A DNA stretch of 64,000 bases, from NCBI RefSeq assembly GCF_018332715.1, contig NZ_BOQP01000008.1, forward strand, positions 310,001 through 374,000. Direction: 5' to 3'. The notes under the pieces were generated by a model, which ran no database searches, was not told the DNA's origin, and saw nothing but the letters and a program-made list of their open reading frames with translations. This document shows, in pieces, positions 35,086 to 43,981 of the stretch. Within the stretch, counting starts at the first letter, position 1. Every line of letters starts with the position of its first letter. The DNA is from Winogradskya consettensis (GTDB lineage: Bacteria; Actinomycetota; Actinomycetes; Mycobacteriales; Micromonosporaceae). Both the position numbers and the translations under genes were made by a program.

Positions 35086-35755
35086 CCAGCTGATCGAGGT
35101 CAAGGACCTCAACCGCGACTACGGTACGGGCGACCGCGCCGTCCACGCGGTCCGGGACGTCTCCTTCACCACGGGCCGCGGCGAGCTCGTCGCCGTCCGG
35201 GGACGCTCCGGGGCGGGCAAGACGACCCTGCTCAACATGATCGGCGGCCTGGACCGGCCGACGCGGGGCACGGTGCTCGTGGACGGGCACGACGTGTCCG
35301 CGGCGGGGGAGGACGAGTTGCTGGGCCTGCGGCGTACGACCATCGGCTTCGTCTTTCAGTCCTTCGGCCTGATCCCCATCCTGTCGGCGGCCGAGAACGT
35401 GAGCGTGCCCCTGCGCCTGGCCGGCCGCGCCACCGCCGACCGTGAGGAACGGGTCTCGCTGCTGCTGGAGCTGGTCGGCCTGGGCGGCCAGGCCAACCAG
35501 CGGCCCTACGAACTGTCCGGCGGCCAGCAGCAGCGGGTCGCGGTGGCCCGGGCCCTGGCCAACGACCCGCCGCTGCTGATCGCCGACGAACCCACCGGCC
35601 AGCTCGACTCCGACACCGGCCGCGCCATCATGGACCTGCTCCGCGCCCTGGTCGACGCCCGCGGCATGACCGCCCTGGTCGCCACGCACGACGCCTCCCT
35701 GATGGACCGCGCCGACCGCGTCCTCACCCTGCGCGACGGGCGCCTCGAACCCTGA
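35078..35755 (+). CDS. ABC transporter ATP-binding protein (MacB/LolD-like)
   Basis: A 225-aa ATPase of the usual LolD length. Walker A is GRSGAGKTT, the Q-loop is VFQSFGLIPILS, the signature LSGGQQQR, Walker B LLIADEPTGQ, and the switch region VATHDASL. It closes the four-gene export operon and begins inside the end of the previous ATPase gene. Having both ATPases with intact catalytic motifs suggests a heterodimer, or that each ATPase serves one permease. The next gene is convergent with only 6 bp between stops. Confidence 0.94.
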   Translation: MSDQLIEVKDLNRDYGTGDRAVHAVRDVSFTTGRGELVAVRGRSGAGKTTLLNMIGGLDRPTRGTVLVDGHDVSAAGEDELLGLRRTTIGFVFQSFGLIPILSAAENVSVPLRLAGRATADREERVSLLLELVGLGGQANQRPYELSGGQQQRVAVARALANDPPLLIADEPTGQLDSDTGRAIMDLLRALVDARGMTALVATHDASLMDRADRVLTLRDGRLEP

Positions 35756-35761
35756 TCCGCG

Positions 35762-38593
35762 TCACCCGGCTGCCGCCGGCCGCGGTCGGGCCGGTTTCCC
35801 GACGGCGCAGACCGGCGCGGTGCCGGCGGTCCGGCACGCCACCCGCTGCTCGACCTCGGGCCCTGCCACCCCACCCGGCAGGCTGCGCAGCATGAGGATC
35901 GCCTTGGCCGCGGTGACCTGCCCGGTGCGGAAGTCGATCCGGCCCGAGGTGCCGTCGAAGGCGACCTCGTGCAGCCCGGTCCAGACGGTCTGCGGGGTCA
36001 CCGGCACATCGGCGTCGGTCCCCGTCGGCTCCCGCAGGTATTCCACGGCCCGAACGATCGCCATGACGGAGTCGTACGACAGGGGCGCGTGCCCGTCGAG
36101 CGACGGCTGGCTCAACTCGGCGCAGCTCATCGCGAAGTAGTTCGGCTGCCCGGGAAACGTCTCCTGCACCGTGGCGGCGAGGTCGCGCCGGGCGCTGTCC
36201 AGGTCGACGGTGCCGGGCCCGTTCGCGCACTGCTCGGCCCCGAGCGCGAAACTGACGAAGTCGAACGACACGGTGTTCTGCAGGTTGCGCCGGGGGACGT
36301 CCGCGACGTACTCGGAGATGTCGTCGCCCGCGATGATCTGCGGGAGTCTCGCCCTGTCGGTGCCGCAGGCCGCGCCGAGCCCGGTGACGAACTGCTCGAA
36401 GTCCTCGGACCGGCCGGCGAACACGACGATCCCCGGATAGCCGCAGAAGGTGCCGCCCACCTTCCTCGGTTCGGCGGTCCCGTCGAGGGTCGTCGCGGCG
36501 CTGATGGGCTGGATCGCCCGGTCACCGTCCGTGGCGAACCCGTGCTCCCCGAGGCTGCGGGTGAGGTCCCCCGCGAGGCTCACGGCGTACGTGTCGTCGG
36601 GGTCCGCGGACCGCACCAGCCGGTAGCGCCGGGGAAGGTCACCGCCCGCCGGTCGCAGCATGTCGGCGTAGCCCGCCACGAAGTCGGCCTGCCGCCGGTT
36701 GTCCGGCGCCACCTGGAAGTACATCGGGGTCAGCTCGTCGAGCACGTCGGCGGAGAGCGTCGCGGCGACCATCGGGATGCCGTACGCCGACAGCGCCCTG
36801 ATGGTCCGCTGGGTCGCCGCCCGGCTCTGGTCGAGGCCCACCACACCCGCGACGGTGCGGTCGGTCTCCGCGATGGTGTGCAGGATCCGGGCCACCTCCG
36901 GGCCGTGGCGCATGTCGTTGCCGGCGTTGCCGACCAGCACCCGGACGATCGGCGAGTCGTTGCCGGCCAGCTGCAGCTGACGCAGCTGCGCGGCGGCGAT
37001 CCCCTCGAGCTCCTCGCGGCGGGAGATCAGCGTGGCGTCCGGCGCCCCCGGTCTGCTCAGGATCCCGATGAAGGCCACGCTGATCAGGGGCCGACCGGAC
37101 GTCTCCCGCTTCGCCTCGGCGAGCCGGTTCAGCCAACCGATCTTGCTGAGCACGTCGCTGGTCCGTGCGGCGCCGGGCTGGAACGCATGGCCCGTCGCGC
37201 TGACCCCGATGCACTCACCGTCGATCGTGGTGAGATTCGCGGCGTCCGGGTCCTGGTCGCCCAGCCCGCAGTGCGCCGCGCTGAAGGCGGCGACACCCGC
37301 GGACCATCTCCGGTAGGCCAGTCCCGCGGGTACGCCGATGAGCAGCATCATCACCGTGAGCACCACCCACGTCCGCGACCACAGCGGCGCCCGGTCGACG
37401 CCCAGCGGCGGCGTCACCCCCAGGGCCTCCCCGCCGGTCCCGCGGGCAGGGCCGCCCGGCCGCGGGGGCACCGCCAGCGTCATGAACCAGGCGTTGTGGA
37501 TCCGGGCCCGGCTGTCGGCCACGATCCGGTAGCCCCATCGGCGGTAGACGGTCGCGGTGTCGGCAGCCGGTGCGGTCACCCCCGCGACCAGCGGGGCATC
37601 CTCGCCCTTCGCGATGACCAGCAGCGGGTCGAACAGGCCCGTGTCGTTGCGGACGTCGTTGATCAGTTGCAGCAGCCGGCAGCCACCGTTCGCGGCGGTG
37701 ACCCCGTCGAGCAGCACCACCGCGTACGCCGTGTGCCGGGCACCGGACGGATGCCACAACCGGCGCCGGTACGCCGCCCGCAGGTCCGCGAGGAACGCGT
37801 TCACGAGCAGGCGCAGCAGCTGCTCCGGGTCCTCCTCCCCGCGGGCAGCGGCGGTGAGCCGCTCCGCGAAGCCGATGAACGAGCCCGGGTCGTGCGGGGC
37901 GAGGTGCGGCTGGCGGCGCGCCCAGCGGTATTCGGCACCGGTCCACGCGATCCGCCCGGAGGCCTTCATCGGGAACCACAGCGGCCGGAAATACCGCACG
38001 GCCACCCAGACGACCAGAGCCACCCATTGATTCGGTACGCGGTCCGCGAGCTCGGCCAGCGGATCCCCACCGGTCCCGGCGGCGTCCGACGACTGGCCCC
38101 GGGAGGCGTCGCGGTCCCGCAGCCCGCGCAGCAGCACGGGGCGCGCGTTGTCCTGCTCGACGTCGACGTCCTGGTTCATCAGCCAGTTCAGCAGCCAGAG
38201 CCGCTGGAACAGAATCTGCCCCTGACCGCTGTTGGCACCCTTCGACAGCTTCCGCGACAGCTCGACGAGGACCCTGCGGACGTCGTCGACGTCCTGCATC
38301 GTCGGCGGAGCCGTGTCGTGGTTCCCGGTGCCGGGGTTCTCGTAGCCGTACAGGGCATGCGGTATCACGGCCCGGCGCGATCCCGCCTGATCGCCCCCGC
38401 GAAGATAGCGGTCCACGGCCTGCAGCAGGCTGCCCTGGTCGTCGGGCCGCACCAGGCACAGCAGCGGAATGCCCGCGCGGCCCTTCGGGCGGCCACCGGA
38501 CACCGGGATCTCCCCGAACCGTGGCCGGCGAACCAGGGACCTGATGCATTCCATCAGCGGAAGAATCGCGTCGGACCGATCGGAGTCTGCCAT
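35762..38593 (-). CDS. Membrane receptor-like protein with extracellular type 1 periplasmic-binding fold
   Basis: A 943-aa single-pass protein. Residues 1-405 are intracellular: a segment PKGRAGIPLLCLVRPDDQGSL looks like the first strand of an NTPase-like fold, but no Walker motif is present, and the rest is helical with a YAVVLLDGV strand near 290. One membrane helix lies at about 408-428 (TWVVLTVMMLLIGVPAGLAY). The outside part has two close cysteines (HCGLG, ECIGVS) and then a leucine/amide-binding-like bilobal domain (PLISVAFIGILS, ATQRTIRALSAYGIPMVAATLSADVL, ADFVAGYADML, GIVVFAGRSEDFEQF). The start ATG at 38593 is chosen over 38659 because conservation appears to begin there. Function unknown; it reads like a ligand sensor. 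Confidence 0.75.
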   Translation of the reverse strand: MADSDRSDAILPLMECIRSLVRRPRFGEIPVSGGRPKGRAGIPLLCLVRPDDQGSLLQAVDRYLRGGDQAGSRRAVIPHALYGYENPGTGNHDTAPPTMQDVDDVRRVLVELSRKLSKGANSGQGQILFQRLWLLNWLMNQDVDVEQDNARPVLLRGLRDRDASRGQSSDAAGTGGDPLAELADRVPNQWVALVVWVAVRYFRPLWFPMKASGRIAWTGAEYRWARRQPHLAPHDPGSFIGFAERLTAAARGEEDPEQLLRLLVNAFLADLRAAYRRRLWHPSGARHTAYAVVLLDGVTAANGGCRLLQLINDVRNDTGLFDPLLVIAKGEDAPLVAGVTAPAADTATVYRRWGYRIVADSRARIHNAWFMTLAVPPRPGGPARGTGGEALGVTPPLGVDRAPLWSRTWVVLTVMMLLIGVPAGLAYRRWSAGVAAFSAAHCGLGDQDPDAANLTTIDGECIGVSATGHAFQPGAARTSDVLSKIGWLNRLAEAKRETSGRPLISVAFIGILSRPGAPDATLISRREELEGIAAAQLRQLQLAGNDSPIVRVLVGNAGNDMRHGPEVARILHTIAETDRTVAGVVGLDQSRAATQRTIRALSAYGIPMVAATLSADVLDELTPMYFQVAPDNRRQADFVAGYADMLRPAGGDLPRRYRLVRSADPDDTYAVSLAGDLTRSLGEHGFATDGDRAIQPISAATTLDGTAEPRKVGGTFCGYPGIVVFAGRSEDFEQFVTGLGAACGTDRARLPQIIAGDDISEYVADVPRRNLQNTVSFDFVSFALGAEQCANGPGTVDLDSARRDLAATVQETFPGQPNYFAMSCAELSQPSLDGHAPLSYDSVMAIVRAVEYLREPTGTDADVPVTPQTVWTGLHEVAFDGTSGRIDFRTGQVTAAKAILMLRSLPGGVAGPEVEQRVACRTAGTAPVCAVGKPARPRPAAAG

Positions 38594-38737
38594 CGCTCGC
38601 CCGTCACTCGGCACACCGGACGCTCCGGTGCGCGAAGACGTCAAGCTAGGCCACGGCATCCCCGCGACCCGCCCCTGAAACGGGCCAAAATCCCCGGTGC
38701 GGCGACGTTCACCCCTACGCGTTCCCCCGAACCGGGC

Positions 38738-39403
38738 TCAGGAGGGCCGGAACGGACCGCGCAGCGCCGCCCACTGCAGCAACATGATTGTCTTGGCGTC
38801 GTTGATGCGCCCGTCGTAGGTCATGTCCAGCGCCTCGGCGAAGGGCAGCTCGACCACCGTGATGTCCTCGCCCTCGTCGGCCAGCCCGCCGCCCGCGGTG
38901 AGCCGCGTGTCCGGGGTGTACGGCGCCGCGTAGAAATGCAGGCGTTCGGTCACCGAGCCGGGACTCATGTAGACGTCGAACACGTGCTCGATCTCGCCGA
39001 TGGTGATGCCCAGCTCCTCCGTGGCCTCGCGGCGGATGGCGTCCTCGGGGCTGTCCTCGTCGAGCAGCCCCGCCGCCGTCTCGAGCAGCAGTCCGTCGGG
39101 GTGACCGTTCACGTAGACCGGGTAGCGGAACTGCCGAGCGAGCAGCACGGTGCCGCGTTCCGCGTCGTAGGGGAGCAGGGTCGCTCCGTTGCCGCGGTCG
39201 TAGGTCTCGCGCTGCTGCCGCGACCAGGTGCCGTCGGGACTGCGGTAGTCGTACGTCGTACGCCGCAGGACGTGCCAGGCCGTGGCCAGGAGCTCGACGT
39301 CGTGAATGACCACATCAGGGTTGCCCTCGAGATCCCGTCCGGTCCGGTCGAGACCGGTGCGGCCGCGGGCGTCGGGCACGTCGATACCGGGTCTGCTGCT
39401 CAT
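38738..39403 (-). CDS. nudK: Nudix hydrolase, NudK/GDP-mannose pyrophosphatase-like
   Basis: A 221-aa Nudix protein. The Nudix helix reads AGLLDEDSPEDAIRREATEELG: the REATEE catalytic core is intact, while the first Gly and distal Glu are Ala and Asp, exactly the variant of the NudK/ADP-ribose pyrophosphatase branch. Downstream FDVYMSPGSVTERLHFYAA and the closing AGGGLADEGEDITVVELPF match NudK closely. The predicted reaction is hydrolysis of GDP-mannose or a related sugar nucleotide to NMP and sugar phosphate. Start ATG 39403 (MSSRPGIDVPDARG) is preferred over 39451. Isolated gene. Confidence 0.85.
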   Translation of the reverse strand: MSSRPGIDVPDARGRTGLDRTGRDLEGNPDVVIHDVELLATAWHVLRRTTYDYRSPDGTWSRQQRETYDRGNGATLLPYDAERGTVLLARQFRYPVYVNGHPDGLLLETAAGLLDEDSPEDAIRREATEELGITIGEIEHVFDVYMSPGSVTERLHFYAAPYTPDTRLTAGGGLADEGEDITVVELPFAEALDMTYDGRINDAKTIMLLQWAALRGPFRPS

Positions 39404-39528
39404 GATCACCGAGGCTAGTGCACGGTCACCCGGCGGCTTCACCCCCGACAAACGGGTCCGTCGTGTGCGAGGCGTTCGAGATAATCGTGGAACACGCCGT
39501 AGGCTGAGGGCTATCGCGGAGGTGGACG

Positions 39529-39777
39529 TTGGCTGCAGAACCGGACGACGCCAAACGCTTCGACGACATCGTCAACAACCTCCACCAGGAGGACCCCGGC
39601 TTCACCTCGGCCTTCCAGCCCGAACGCCGCCCGCCCGGCCGCGTACCGTTGCTGATCGGCATCGCCCTGTGCCTCGTCGCCCTCGCCATGCTCTCCTTCG
39701 GCGGCGTCAAGGGCGCGGTCCTCTCGGTCTTCCCCTGGCTCATCGGCATGGGCTTCGTCCTCAAGGGCCGAGGCTGA
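39529..39777 (+). CDS. DUF3040-like small membrane protein
   Basis: An 82-aa protein with an N-terminal amphipathic stretch (KRFDDIVNNLHQEDPGFTSAFQ) typical of DUF3040, then two membrane helices (LLIGIALCLVALAMLSF and AVLSVFPWLIGMGFVL). GGAGGTGG (39518-39525) sits just before a TTG start, which fixes the start. It overlaps the end of the convergent LLM oxidoreductase by 17 bp. No function is known for the family. Confidence 0.8.
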   Translation: MAAEPDDAKRFDDIVNNLHQEDPGFTSAFQPERRPPGRVPLLIGIALCLVALAMLSFGGVKGAVLSVFPWLIGMGFVLKGRG

Positions 39778-40690
39778 CCACAGCCGCTGCGACCCTCTCC
39801 AGTTGGTCGCGCTGGGCTCGTAGATCGAGCGCGCCGAGACGGAAAACGATATGACGAGCACCCGCGGCGGCGTAGCGGGCCAGCGCCGCGCGGACCTGGT
39901 CGGCGGAGCCTGTGACGACGGCCTGGATCTTCTCGAGGTCGGCGAGGGGTACGCCGTAGGTGGCGGTGGCGTACTTCTCCATGGTTCTCCGGCCGCGGGC
40001 GGCGTCGTCATCGATCAGCACGGTTACGAACAGTGCGGGTGTGATCGCCTCGGGGGCGCGGCCGTTGTCCGCGGCGGCCCTGTGTACCTGCGCGAGGCCG
40101 GAGGCGTAGTCGTCGGGGTCCGGCGGGTAGGGCAACCAGCCGTCGTAGCGGGAGCCGGTGCGGGCGAGGGCCGCCGGTGTCGCGCCGCCGAGCCAGATCG
40201 GCGGTCCGCCGGCACGGAACGGGCGTGTTGCGGGTGGGAGGGCGTCGTGCCGGAAGAATTCGCCGTGGAAACTGGCGGCACCGGCCCACAGCGCGCGCCA
40301 GAGCTCGACCGTCTCGTCCAGCCGGGCGAACCGCCGTGCCCAGGGCACCTCGGACAGCTCGTACTGCGGCTTCCCGAAGCGCCCCGGAAAACCCGCGCCC
40401 ACCGCGACGGTCAGCCGCCCGCCGGAGAGCAGATCGATCGACGCCAGCGCCTGCGCCACCTGCAGCGGCCTGCGCAGGAACGGCAACAGCGCGCCCGTAC
40501 CCAGCATTGCGGTGGTGGTGACCGGGGCGAGCGCGGCCAGCATCGTGAGCGTTTCGATGCGCGGGCTGAGCAGGGAATCGTTGACGAACAGGGAGGAGAA
40601 GCCCAGGCGCTCGGCGGTTTGGCCGAAAGCGATCAGGTCGCGGGGGTCGCCGTGGGTCGAGCCGGTCGCAAGCAGTACACCGATGTCCAC
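39761..40690 (-). CDS. LLM-class F420/FMN-dependent oxidoreductase
   Basis: A 309-aa TIM-barrel enzyme of the bacterial luciferase family. Signature parts: TAERLGFSSLFVNDSLL, LAALAPVTTTAMLGTGALLPFLRRP, LASIDLLSGGRLTVAVGAGFP (the usual GRxxxGVGxG cofactor loop) and IWLGGATPAALARTGSRYDGW. In actinomycetes most such enzymes use reduced F420 or FMN; the choice here is inference. The start is uncertain; GTG 40690 gives VDIGVLLATGS, which fits the first barrel strand. It is divergent from an XRE regulator across ~90 bp, suggesting that regulator controls it. Confidence 0.88.
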   Translation of the reverse strand: MDIGVLLATGSTHGDPRDLIAFGQTAERLGFSSLFVNDSLLSPRIETLTMLAALAPVTTTAMLGTGALLPFLRRPLQVAQALASIDLLSGGRLTVAVGAGFPGRFGKPQYELSEVPWARRFARLDETVELWRALWAGAASFHGEFFRHDALPPATRPFRAGGPPIWLGGATPAALARTGSRYDGWLPYPPDPDDYASGLAQVHRAAADNGRAPEAITPALFVTVLIDDDAARGRRTMEKYATATYGVPLADLEKIQAVVTGSADQVRAALARYAAAGARHIVFRLGALDLRAQRDQLERVAAAVVSLGP

Positions 40691-40777
40691 GCCGATGATG
40701 GTCGCCGGGCGTGCGTACACCCGGCAATTCCCTCGAAGGTATAGCCGGGATGCCCTGGCTGCGGCTACAAACGGGCC

Positions 40778-41518
40778 ATGGACTTTCCCCGCGCGCTGCG
40801 GGCCCGGCGTGCCGACCGCCGGGTCAGCCAGCTCGAGCTCGCCTCGCGGGCCGGCACCACGCAGCGCCACCTGAGCTACATCGAGGCCGGCCGGTCCCAT
40901 CCCGGTCGCGCCATGGTGGTCCGCCTGGCCGAATCGCTGAACCTGACCCTGCGCGAACGCAACGAGCTGCTCCTGACCGCCGGGTACGCCCCCGCTTACC
41001 CGGAGACCGCATTGGACGCCGCGGCGCTGGCCCCGGTGCGCACCGCGCTCGGCCACATCCTCGCCGGCCACGAGCCCTATCCGGCCCTGGTCACCGATGG
41101 CACGGGCACCCTGATCGCCGCGAACGCCTCGTTCGGCGTGCTCACGTCCGGCGCATCGGCGGAGCTGACAGGCCCCGGCTGCAACGTCTACCGTCTCGCG
41201 TTGCATCCGGCCGGGATCGCGCCCCGTATCCGCAACCTGCCCGAATGGGGACGCCACATCCTGGACAGGCTCGGGCACCTGGCGGAGCTTCGCGACGAGC
41301 TTTCCGCGTACGTTCCCGATCTGGAGCCGTCGGCAGCCCACCTGGGTTTCGCGGTCCCGCTCCACCTCGGCTCGCCCCTCGGTGAGCTGCACCTGATCAC
41401 CACCGTGACAACCTTCGCGACCGCCACCGACATCACCCTCTCGGAGCTCAAACTCGAAGCATTTCTGCCCGCCGACGCCGCCACCGCCGCAGCCCTGCAC
41501 ACCCGCCCCGGCCGGTAG
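40778..41518 (+). CDS. XRE-family regulator with MmyB-like ligand domain
   Basis: A 246-aa regulator. The N-terminal helix-turn-helix (VSQLELASRAGTTQRHLSYIEAGRSHPGRAMVVRLAESL, ~16-54) is followed by an MmyB-like PAS-fold ligand domain (EPYPALVTDGTGTLIAANASFGVL ... LEPSAAHLGFAVPLHLGSPLGELHLITTVTTFATATD). Members usually sit beside and control an oxidoreductase gene, as here with the divergent LLM enzyme. The natural ligand is not known; related proteins bind fatty acids. ATG at 40778. Confidence 0.88.
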   Translation: MDFPRALRARRADRRVSQLELASRAGTTQRHLSYIEAGRSHPGRAMVVRLAESLNLTLRERNELLLTAGYAPAYPETALDAAALAPVRTALGHILAGHEPYPALVTDGTGTLIAANASFGVLTSGASAELTGPGCNVYRLALHPAGIAPRIRNLPEWGRHILDRLGHLAELRDELSAYVPDLEPSAAHLGFAVPLHLGSPLGELHLITTVTTFATATDITLSELKLEAFLPADAATAAALHTRPGR

Positions 41519-41537
41519 CAAATCCCGCGACAGGATC

Positions 41538-42083
41538 GTGGGCAGCGGCCACACTGTCCTCGTGCCGGAACCGGGTGAGCAGGAGTATCTGCGTCAGGTC
41601 GAGTTACTCGCCCGCGAGGTGGTCGCCGCGGCGCACGACGAGGGGTGGCTGACGTACGCGGAAGACCCGGGGGAGGCCAGTGGGCTGCAGCGGCGGGTGA
41701 ACGAGCTGGCGAGTACCCTGCGTCATCGGCATTTCGAGGGTGACGGTTGCGCTGAGAGTGACCGGCCCGTGCTGACCCTCGGTGGTGCCGCGTTGATCGT
41801 GCCGGGTGGGAACTATCGTGCCGGCTGTGACCTGCTCGGGGTCGAAGCGCGGGAGGAGGGCTGGGCGCTCTGGTACACCTGGGACGACAAGGACCATGCC
41901 CACACGATGGTGACCACCGCCCTGGAGACCACCCGCGGCCTGCTGGACAACTGGGCACAGGGCCGCGATGTCCATACTGTCCAGCCCGCACGCAGCCAGA
42001 TCCGCGCCGTCCGGCGAGGATGGATCGGGCCGGTCACCCTGTCGCCCGGCTACGCCGCCACCAAAGGACTCGGCGGATGGTGA
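41538..42083 (+). CDS. Hypothetical protein
   Basis: A 181-aa soluble protein starting at GTG 41538 or, as likely, GTG 41562 (MVPEPGEQEYLRQVELLAREV). No signal peptide or membrane segment. Notable blocks are VLTLGGAALIVPGGNYRAGCDLLG and EGWALWYTWDDKDHAHTMVTTALETTRGLL. It lies 20 bp after the XRE gene on the same strand and could be its cotranscript. I do not recognise a family; the WDDK/HAH cluster might bind metal. Confidence 0.6.
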   Translation: MGSGHTVLVPEPGEQEYLRQVELLAREVVAAAHDEGWLTYAEDPGEASGLQRRVNELASTLRHRHFEGDGCAESDRPVLTLGGAALIVPGGNYRAGCDLLGVEAREEGWALWYTWDDKDHAHTMVTTALETTRGLLDNWAQGRDVHTVQPARSQIRAVRRGWIGPVTLSPGYAATKGLGGW

Positions 42084-42139
42084 CGATGCAGGGCCGGCCG
42101 CAGTGGTGGGGGAGTGCGTCCACGTTGCTCGGCACGTGG

Positions 42140-42991
42140 TCAGCCGGGCAGGCGGAGGTCCAGGATGCGGCCGAGTTGCGACAGGGCGCGCAGGTTGAGC
42201 CCGGTGGGGACGAGGCGCTTGGTGAGGATGTCGCCCCGATCGGTGATCGGGTTCTCGGCGTGGACCACCGCCCCGGATCGGGCCACGAAAGCGTCGGCCG
42301 CCTGCCCGGAGGCGTTCCGGTTGTTGCTGCCGCGAAAGAGCCACCACCCGGACAAGGACGTCGACGGCCGTCCGAGGGTGATGACCTGGGTGCCCGGTGG
42401 AAGGTTGCGCCGGGCGGCGTCGGCCGCGACCCATCTGCCGACGATCGCTGAATCCCAGGGTACGGTTTCCTGGCTGTACGGATGCGCCTCGGCGGCCGGC
42501 TCCCGGAACGTCATCGGTTTCCGGAAGTCCAGGTAGGGGCAGAGTCGCGAGACGAGTGGATAGACCTCGTCCCCCGTTATGCCGTCGAGCCACATCGCGA
42601 CCTGCAGCAGTCGTTCGATCGGATCGATGGTCGTCAGCTTGGTCCCGATCTGCCGTTCCCGGGCCAGCGCGGCGGACCGCGCGTGCTGAGCACCGGCGCC
42701 CGTGCACCCCCGGCACCATCCGCCGGAGAGGCCCACGCAGTCGGCACACCGATATTGGCCGCACTGGCCGCAGACGGTGCTGGCAAGTTGGCCGCATCCG
42801 CACGTGGCGATGGGCTCGGTCGACGGATCGTAATACCGCTCGGTGCAGACGCCGACAGGTGTCATCATCGGCACGACCCGACCCGGACCGACCAGGGTCG
42901 GGATCTGAGCCAACACCGTGGCCCCGCATTCGAAAAGCCCGGGGAGGACACGGACCCGAGTGCCGTTCGGATGGCCCCTACCGCATCCCAT
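42140..42991 (-). CDS. Hypothetical protein with cysteine-rich zinc-binding segment
   Basis: A 283-aa protein. Residues ~64-97 hold eight cysteines in CGCGQLASTVCGQCGQYRCADC and WCRGC, a pattern of two zinc sites resembling a B-box or treble-clef element; Cys3 and Cys22 may add more. The rest is mixed alpha/beta without catalytic motif (LPPGTQVITLGRPSTSLSGWWLFRGS). No membrane segment. It faces the preceding plus-strand gene tail to tail. Function unknown; the zinc element suggests protein or nucleic-acid contact. Confidence 0.65.
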   Translation of the reverse strand: MGCGRGHPNGTRVRVLPGLFECGATVLAQIPTLVGPGRVVPMMTPVGVCTERYYDPSTEPIATCGCGQLASTVCGQCGQYRCADCVGLSGGWCRGCTGAGAQHARSAALARERQIGTKLTTIDPIERLLQVAMWLDGITGDEVYPLVSRLCPYLDFRKPMTFREPAAEAHPYSQETVPWDSAIVGRWVAADAARRNLPPGTQVITLGRPSTSLSGWWLFRGSNNRNASGQAADAFVARSGAVVHAENPITDRGDILTKRLVPTGLNLRALSQLGRILDLRLPG

Positions 42992-43081
42992 GGTCCGACT
43001 ATGGCAGCGTCCCGCACCGGACCGCTACGGGAAATGGACAGCTCGGTCCGGCTTCACCCGCCAACGGTGCGCCGCCGGGGG

Positions 43082-43834
43082 TCACCGGGCCAGGGTGCCG
43101 ATCCACTCCCTGAGCAGCACGGCCTCCGCCGGGCTGAATCCGGCCTTCACCACCGGGTCGCCGGCATGGGCGTCGTTGCCCTCACCGATCGCCGCCAGGA
43201 GGGCCAGGGCCTGCCCGGCGATGGTCGGCCCGTCACCGGTCGGTCCGGTGTCGCTGACGATCGAGGCGATCACCGTGTCGCAGAGGCCGACCAGCGAGGC
43301 CGGGTCACGTTCGCTCTCGGGCTGCGAGAGCAGCAGCAGCACGGCACCGGTCGTGGACGCCTCGATGTGCCGCGCGGCTGTCTCGACCGGGACGCGTAGC
43401 CGGCCCTGTTGCCGGGCCCGCTCGAGCATCCGGCGAAGGATCTGCCCGTTCTCCTGCGCTGCGGCCGGGCGCCGGCCCGGGCGCAGGTTGCCGTACATCA
43501 GCGCGTAGAACGCGGGGTTCTGCAGCCCGAACTCGACGTGGATGTCCCACCCGCGGCGAATGTCGTCGATCGCGTCCGCGCTGGGTTCCAGAGCCCGCTT
43601 CCCGGCCAGGTAGCTCTCGAAGACGTAGCTGGCCAGGGCGTCGAGCAGGCCGTCCTTGTCGCCGAACAGGCGGTACAACGTCGGCGTCTGCACCCCGGCT
43701 GCGATGGCGACCGCCCGGGTCGAGATGGCAGCGGGACCTTGCTCCCGGAGCAGGTCGGCGGCAGCCTGCAGGATGCGCGCGCTCTGCTCGCTGCGGTCGG
43801 TGGTGGCGACGGTCTCGGTTCTCACAGCTGGCAT
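43082..43834 (-). CDS. TetR-family transcriptional regulator
   Basis: A 250-aa repressor. The helix-turn-helix is at about 17-62 (SARILQAAADLLREQGPAAISTRAVAIAAGVQTPTLYRLFGDKDGLLDAL), followed by an all-helical ligand domain with a TetR C-terminal pattern (AARHIEASTTGAVLLLL). It is divergent from a WrbA-like flavoprotein; the 147-bp gap holds an inverted repeat that is the likely operator for both genes. The inducer is unknown, plausibly a quinone or electrophile given the target. Confidence 0.93.
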   Translation of the reverse strand: MPAVRTETVATTDRSEQSARILQAAADLLREQGPAAISTRAVAIAAGVQTPTLYRLFGDKDGLLDALASYVFESYLAGKRALEPSADAIDDIRRGWDIHVEFGLQNPAFYALMYGNLRPGRRPAAAQENGQILRRMLERARQQGRLRVPVETAARHIEASTTGAVLLLLSQPESERDPASLVGLCDTVIASIVSDTGPTGDGPTIAGQALALLAAIGEGNDAHAGDPVVKAGFSPAEAVLLREWIGTLAR

Positions 43835-43849
43835 GTGACGATGATAACG

Positions 43850-43907
43850 CCATCGTGTTGACGATGGTATTAACGCTGTAAACAGTTTAGCGTTGCCATC
43901 ATCAACA
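43850..43907. promoter_or_regulatory. TetR operator region between regulator and flavoprotein
   Basis: CCATCGT (43850-43856) and ACGATGG (43861-43867) form a perfect 7-bp inverted repeat with a 4-nt spacer, 16 bp upstream of the regulator's ATG. A further inverted copy of the half, CCATCATCAACA at 43896-43907, matches the complement of 43856-43867 at 11 of 12 positions. The layout suggests two operator sites covering both divergent promoters. Confidence 0.65.
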
Positions 43908-43981
43908 GGGCCTGTACCCGACCACGATCGGGACCTCGTCCGTGCGCGAATCGCGCTGACCCAGAACCCGAACGGAAATTC

